64,000 bases of DNA from Pyrus communis (Eukaryota > Streptophyta > Magnoliopsida > Rosales > Rosaceae): assembly GCF_963583255.1 (NCBI RefSeq), contig NC_084805.1:5597060-5661059 (forward strand), in the 5' to 3' direction. The notes under the pieces are model-generated. The model did not search any database, had not been told where the DNA came from, and worked only from the letters and a program-made list of their open reading frames with translations. The translations under genes and the position numbers were made by a program. Shown piece after piece: positions 58,348 to 64,000 of the stretch. Positions within the stretch are counted from its first letter, which is position 1, and every line of letters starts with the position of its first letter.

Positions 58348-58363
<16 letters not shown>
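56765..58363 (+). mobile_element. LINE remnant, 3' part, with poly(A) end
   Basis: Begins within the region after the reverse transcriptase (LGIRRADHFNNVCLAKLGWK), then DSLWVKIVKNKYL, IHNGMRWIVGNGKDILYW, a zinc-binding-like block (CPVCNGDEESQDHLFLNCH near 57480) and an RNase H-like domain (FDGSVSLGNSAAAFVLRN, AEATALQERLLLAK, then ETNFDVNALT near 58190). More than ten stops and shifts. An A run at 58346-58363 closes it, followed by a (CA)n tract. Confidence 0.82.
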
Positions 58364-58378
<15 letters not shown>

Positions 58379-59391
58379 CATATAAATAATAAAAAAATAT
58401 ATTTGTGAATAGTAATCTCTCCTACTCTTGCCTTTGGCCAACTGATAGAGTTGCACAAAGGCACTTATTTTTCAGAAGGCAACCCCAAAACTCTTGCCCT
58501 CATCCAACAGCCGAAATTGCTCTTAATAAATAAACACACCCTAAAAATAAAAAGGCTTTTTCTTACCTACACTCTTTGAAACTTCATTTTGATCTTATTA
58601 TGCCCCTTATAACTCCAAAGTCATCACTTTACTTCCTAGAACTCAAAATTCATTCCACTTTGACTTGTGGACTCTCTCTTCTCTCTGAAAATCCAACACC
58701 TAATAAGACTATATCACATGTGTGCAATAAATTTGATTATAAATCTCTATTATGCGTTAACATTCAACAATTAGAGAATATCAGGATTAAAAGAAACTAA
58801 AGAGATAAAAAAAAAGAAAAAAGAAAATAATTAGCCCGGCCCACTGAAATCAAACCAACACTAGAAATTAACAGATCTAAGGTAATGTAGAGCTACTTTT
58901 GAGTTTTTTTTATAAACAACTTTCAAATTTCAAAAGTAAAATGAGATTAAAATGGAGTAAACTTTGTGTTTCAGAAAATATAATGACAATTTTTGAATTA
59001 CAAGAATAAAAAATGAAATTAAAATCGAATTTTAAGAAGCGCGACTTGAAAGTAAGCCAAATAAAAAGTGAAAAGAGAGAAAGAAAAAAAAAAGTTGCAA
59101 AAGCCCAAGAAATTTCCTACAAAACCTTCCCCATCCCCAAAAATAGAAATTAAATAGAGGAAGCGGGGACCTGGTGACGTGGGAGATCCTTTTGTGGCGC
59201 AGCGCGAAGGAGAGAGAGGAGAGAGAGAGAGAGAGGAGAGCAACCAAAGCAATCAGCAAAGTGAATCATTGTTTGATCTCCAATCTCTCTCTCTCAGTTT
59301 TTTTTTTGACTATCTGTAGTCACGCGTTTACACCAACACCAACACAAACACAGAAACACCATCCGGAGAGGAGAGAGAGAAGAGAGAGAGA
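58364..59391. promoter_or_regulatory. 5' flank and leader of the V-ATPase gene
   Basis: After the LINE comes AT-rich sequence. The leader just before the ATG is GA-rich (59209-59238 and 59366-59391) with C/A-rich stretches between, typical of plant housekeeping leaders. No TATA box was identified with confidence. Confidence 0.45.
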
Positions 59392-62300
59392 ATGGGAGAG
59401 TGCTGTCCTCCGATGGATCTGTTCAGGTCGGAGCCGATGCAGCTCGTCCAGATCATCATCCCCATCGAGTCCGCTCACCCTACCGTCTCTTATCTCGGCG
59501 ACCTCGGCCTCATCCAGTTCAAAGATGTACACCTTTTACTCCCTTCCTCCCCCTCTCTCCCCCTCATTCCCAATTTTCTGTTTCAATTATGGTTTGTTCT
59601 TCCTTTTTCGATTCTTTTTTGCTGCGGGGAAACAGTAAAAACCCTAACTTGGCTCTGTTTTCGATTGGAATTCTCAGTTGGATTGGATTCGATTTTGCTC
59701 AAGTGTTTTTCTTTTGTCAGATTTAGGGTTTCGTTTTTATGTATGAAATTTAATTGCCTGGTTAGTGAATGTTGTTTGATTCTTTAGATTTTAAGGAACT
59801 CAATTTATCTGCAAATTGAAGTGGTTGATCGATTGGTTGATTACCAATTACATAATTTAGTATCCCCAAAAAAGACAATTGATTATCGGAGCATTTAGCA
59901 TCGCGAGCGCCTAGTAAGCGATCATGGCACTGTCAGATTTTTGGTGTCTTGAAAGTGTGTATCCCCATTAAAATGGACATGTTGTTAGCTAAAGAGCTTC
60001 AAATAGCAGACTAACACAAGTCGCGAGTCATATATCAAATAAGAAAGATAGAAGTAGCGGGAGCAATCCAAAAGCAGTGGGTCGAAACTTTTGGTATTGT
60101 TTTGCTCATCACAGAGTGGTAATGTAGTGTATGGGTGGGTGGTGAACACGGTAGCTCTCTGAGTTGAGATTAACTCAGATCTCTTTTGTCTAAGCTATTG
60201 GCAAAGTATATGTATGAAAACAAAAAGCAAGTTATTTCATAATTCCTGTTCCAGAATGTACAATGTTCTATTTAAGTTTAAGGAACTGAAGTTGAAGGTG
60301 AACTATCATATCATCCTGAAATGAAGAAAAGGTTTACGGGTAAGCGGATTAGAAAAAAATGAGGACCACACAAGGGCTTCACCTATTTCATAATTGATAG
60401 AGGTTTTAATACTTTCTACTTGGTTAATAACTCTTACAAAATTATGGAGAACTAATGTTTGAAATTCGGTGACATGATGTTCTTGATGCTGCACAAATTG
60501 CACTTAACTTGAAGCACTATGCTAGCTCTGTTGTTGGTCATCCTTAATCTAATCAATGTTGTGCTGCTTTCATAATTTTTTATTAAATTTTTATTTTGTT
60601 ACTAAAACTTTATGTATCATTCTTCCAGCTCAATTCAGAGAAGAGCCCGTTTCAGAGGACATATGCTGCTCAGGTGTGTTTATTTTTCTTAGCTTGCTGA
60701 CCAACATCACGTTTGTTCATTTTGTTTGGTCGTGGATATGCCTTAAAAAATACGTCTCATAAAATTGAGTTATAAAGATTAGCAGGAAAAGGAGGGAAAG
60801 CCTATGGTTTAAATATCTTTCCAATAGTTCATGTTGTCTTAGAGGTTTTCCAAATTCAACCCATACCTTTAGTGCTGTAAAATACCTTTAGAGCTGTACT
60901 TTATGATTAGTTTTAATGAAAAAGACCTTCCAAGAACGTCAACATAAATAAACATTTAGTTTTTCATAATTAAATATAAAAACTGTACTGTCAGCTATCA
61001 TTACCTCCTTTGGGATGATGGACGTTTAAGAGATAGAATGATATATTGTGTCTACTATGCTGGGGCAGGATATTACTTTCTGACCCATTGTATATCTACA
61101 GAAAAGTCTATGGTGACTTTGAAGCAGTCGCAAATATATTTTAGAATATAGAGTTAATAACAGGTCTCTTTAAGTGACAAAATTGACAGTTTTAAGAAAG
61201 GGAAGTACTTGGCTCGGTCAGCTGTTCGTGGTTGCGGTCCTCATATAACCTATTTTAGAGAGAGAATTTTATGTTTACATACATATGAACTTTGATGGTG
61301 TTTTCACTATGCTCATTCTAATCGAATCCCATCTTTGCTGATGATCTCTTTTTTTTTTTTTTTTTTTTCCTGATATATACCTAATATTGAGGCTTGATCC
61401 AATCAGTTGCTCAAATGGTTAACTTCTCATATCGCTTATTTCTTCTTTGCTTTAGCATGTCTTGGTAAATTAGCAAGTTGTTCTTGTGAACTGTTCTAGA
61501 TTGTTGCCAAATCAAGAAGGGCCATGTACTCTTTACTGGCTATCTAGATTGTAAGATGGATACAGAACATTTTCAATCTATTCTTGTCATAATTGTTTAA
61601 AGTATCAAAATTTTATGTCTTCGGATGAGTATTTGGTTGGTAAATTCTCTATTTCATTTTTCTATGAAGATTAAAAGAAGTGCAGAGATGGCACGCAAAT
61701 TACGTTTCTTTAAGGAGCAAATGTCAAAGGCAGATTTACCTCCTTCAAAGTCTGCAAGACAAGTTGATGTCAATGTGGATGACCTAGAGGTATAATAAGG
61801 GGATTGGTGCATAGCCAAAGATGTTTAATGTTGCATGTTCTGACAAATTCACTTTTGTGTGTATGCTAGGTAAAACTTGGTGAACTTGAGGCAGAGCTGA
61901 TTGAAATAAATTTGAATGATGAAAAGTTGCAACGTTCATATAATGAACTCTTAGAATATAAGCTTGTTCTGGAAAAGGTAATGACCCTTTTTGGTTTTTG
62001 GCCCAAAAAGGATCTTTGCATCTCTATTACCATGCAGTTTTTATTATAAGTAACAAAAGTTTCCAAGAGGCTTCTATCCATGTACAAAAGCTGTACGTGC
62101 CTAATACAGAAAATGAAAAGAAAACAGAAACTGTGCATGAAGATTAAAAGAGGTTTGAGGAGTTTTATTCATTCAGATAGCTACCACGCAAGCCGAGATC
62201 TCCGTTATGCAATGTTTTTCACTTCGGAACACTTAATTTTTCTCTACAACCACAAAGACCAAAAAAAAAAGGCAAATGCCTAAGAGCTGTAGTTGGACTG

Positions 62301-63948
62301 TTCCAAAAACTTGCCATAACACCCTAAAAGGCTGCAGACTGTCTCAGGAAGCAGCCAATATACCCCAAATAAAGATGGTAAAAACTCCAAATTTCTCAAG
62401 CCATAGAGCAGTTTAAAAAATATGGGATTCATTTTTGCTCCGTTGCACATATAGATATAGTCTATTAAACTCCCTGACCTCTGAATATTAAATGATGCAT
62501 TTTTTATATCTTCTCTAAGTAACTTTTCAATCTAGTAAACAGGAATCAGATAGAGATTTATCCGAATTTTTTATTTCAAGTAAATACACAAGATATTAAG
62601 ACAGAAAGAACTTGAAAACTGACATTCAGCTAACAGCAGTAGTGACCTTCCAAATAACCTTAAATTAGCATAAGCAACAGCTCTGGGTAGATTATAAAAA
62701 TTAAAGTTTCATGTAAGCATCATCAGCTGACACATCATAAGATTACACATAATAATGCAGGTGATATCGTTAAATGAGCTGAATTGGTAAGATATGTTTG
62801 ACGTATAAACTTAATAGTTCAGAGAGTTCTGAATCTCATTGGACGTTTTCTTTTATCACTAACAGAGAAGCGAGTATCTATTTGATCTGCCAATGAACTA
62901 GAATTTGAATAGAGTTACTCTCATTTGGTTTTGTGTCTCTCTTTTGATGTTTACTTTATTTCAATAGGCTCTCATGTGACTGAAAAATCTCTTCCTTTTA
63001 GGCTGGTGAGTTTTTTCACGCAACTCGAAGCAGTGCCGTGTTGCATCAGAGAGAAAATGAATCCCGTGATATCGGTGATGAATCCCTGGACATGCCTTTG
63101 TTATTGGAGCACGTACAGATTTCAATCTTGGATTTTCTGTATTTTGATTAACCACAGTTTTCTTCCTGTTGCCAAGTCCAATTCTTTTTGTTTTGTTGTT
63201 GTGAAGGAAACATCAACCGATCCATCAAAGCAAGTGAAGTTGGGATTTCTCACTGGTCTTGTTCCCAGGGAAAAGTCTTTGGCATTTGAGAGGATTCTAT
63301 TTCGAGCTACTCGGGGTAATGTTTTTCTGAGGCAGACTGTTGTTGAGAATCCCGTGACTGATCCTGTTTCAGGAGAGAAGGTATTGACACGTCATTTCCT
63401 GCATTTTTATGTTATTGGAAAGAGGAGAGGAAGTTTCTATTTGTTCTTGTGGTATCTTTTACTCTTTATAATTTAAGGTCACGATAAAGATGGACTTTAA
63501 GTCCATCAAAACTAACTGACAAGATCAATAACAGTAAACTGGATATCATTAATATGTTTCAACAAAGAAGTCCAATAAATAGGTTAGGCATTTAAAAATC
63601 TCCACCAGGTTAAAAGTTATGCCTTTTGTTTCAACCAAACAGTCCATAAGGATCTTGGGGGTACAGGAATTGTGGGGGAGAGTTTGACCTGATTGGAAGT
63701 TCTTTAAGAATGGCTATAAGAGCTTTCAAATAACCAAAAGCGCTCTGTCAATGTTTAGCAAAAATGTTAGCACACTTCGTCTTTGACTGTGAATGACAAT
63801 CTGTATGCAGGTTGAGAAAAATGTTTTTGTGGTATTCTACTCTGGGGAAAGAGCAAAGAGCAAAATTCTCAAAATATGTGATGCCTTTGGTGCTAATCGA
63901 TACTCTTTTACTGAGGACCTAGGTAGACAATATCAGATGATTACTGAG
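59392..63948 (+). CDS. VHA-a: V-type proton ATPase subunit a, 5' part (exons 1-7)
   Basis: Exons 59392-59526, 60629-60673, 61670-61789, 61870-61977, 63002-63112, 63207-63380, 63811-63948, all with GT-AG ends and all multiples of three (135, 45, 120, 108, 111, 174, 138 nt). They give 277 aa and a donor GTATGT follows at 63949, so the gene goes on beyond the right edge. The protein is the large membrane subunit of the Vo sector that forms proton half-channels; only its cytosolic N-terminal arm is seen. Landmarks: [49 protein letters not shown], a coiled coil around [49 protein letters not shown] and [20 protein letters not shown]. The CCPPMDL start resembles the tonoplast isoforms a2/a3 rather than a1. 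No damage seen. Confidence 0.95.
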
Positions 63949-64000
63949 GTATGTATATTTTCTTGGTTTATAGCTTCTCTGTTTCTTCTGTATCATATAT

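Noticed and set aside
59174..59787. Alternative frames over exon 1 of the V-ATPase gene (up to 154 aa)
   Set aside because: They overlap the leader and intron 1 in other frames. Only the frame from 59392 gives the conserved subunit a sequence and joins to the later exons.

Overview
This window is plant nuclear DNA. It has intron-rich genes with GT-AG junctions, dense nested LTR, LINE, SINE and DNA transposons, and long microsatellites. I see no bacterial or organellar gene. A eudicot is clear. The 5S-bearing Cassandra copies, the tRNA-type SINEs and a coiled-coil ORF inside an LTR derivative suggest Rosaceae, perhaps apple or pear, but that is inference from memory of such repeats and not a search result.

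Two host genes can be built exon by exon. (1) A fatty acyl-CoA reductase on the minus strand (14586-22362) has ten exons that splice in frame to 490 aa. Its introns 3 and 7 are swollen by transposons and intron 1 carries a long (GA)n tract. (2) The first seven exons (277 aa) of a vacuolar H+-ATPase subunit a run on the plus strand from 59392 and leave the window on the right.

Layout: 500-5634 is a Ty3/gypsy chromovirus (minus strand) with two indistinguishable 283-bp LTRs and a 5-bp target duplication, so it inserted very recently; two frameshifts interrupt its polyprotein. 6309-12427 is an older Ty1/copia derivative (356-bp LTRs, 5-bp duplication). It has lost most of pol and holds a plus-strand coiled-coil ORF and a long series of small hairpins. 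12428-14585 is pyrimidine-rich or AT-rich non-coding DNA. 14586-22480 is the reductase gene with its promoter. 22480-27530 holds SINE pieces, a doubly nested 1-kb inverted repeat and a tandem Cassandra complex. 27535-32100 holds two LINE remnants, a SINE and a copia reverse transcriptase remnant. 33591-33841 is a SINE with a 17-bp target duplication. 34091-36415 is a hAT-like element filled with ~350-bp tandem repeats. 37736-41000 holds a MITE, a Harbinger-type MITE and a CACTA remnant. 43735-51323 is a decayed plus-strand copia element with matching 5-bp duplications. 52620-56059 is a partial minus-strand gypsy element (gag region plus one 943-bp LTR). 56770-58363 is a LINE 3' end.

The two host genes are not functionally linked: one makes fatty alcohols for surface lipids, the other acidifies the vacuole or endomembranes. 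Most of the remaining sequence is transposon-derived. The least conventional structures are the hairpin series at about 8.9-11.0 kb, the palindromic element at 24.2-25.3 kb, the Cassandra complex and the repeat-filled hAT element.
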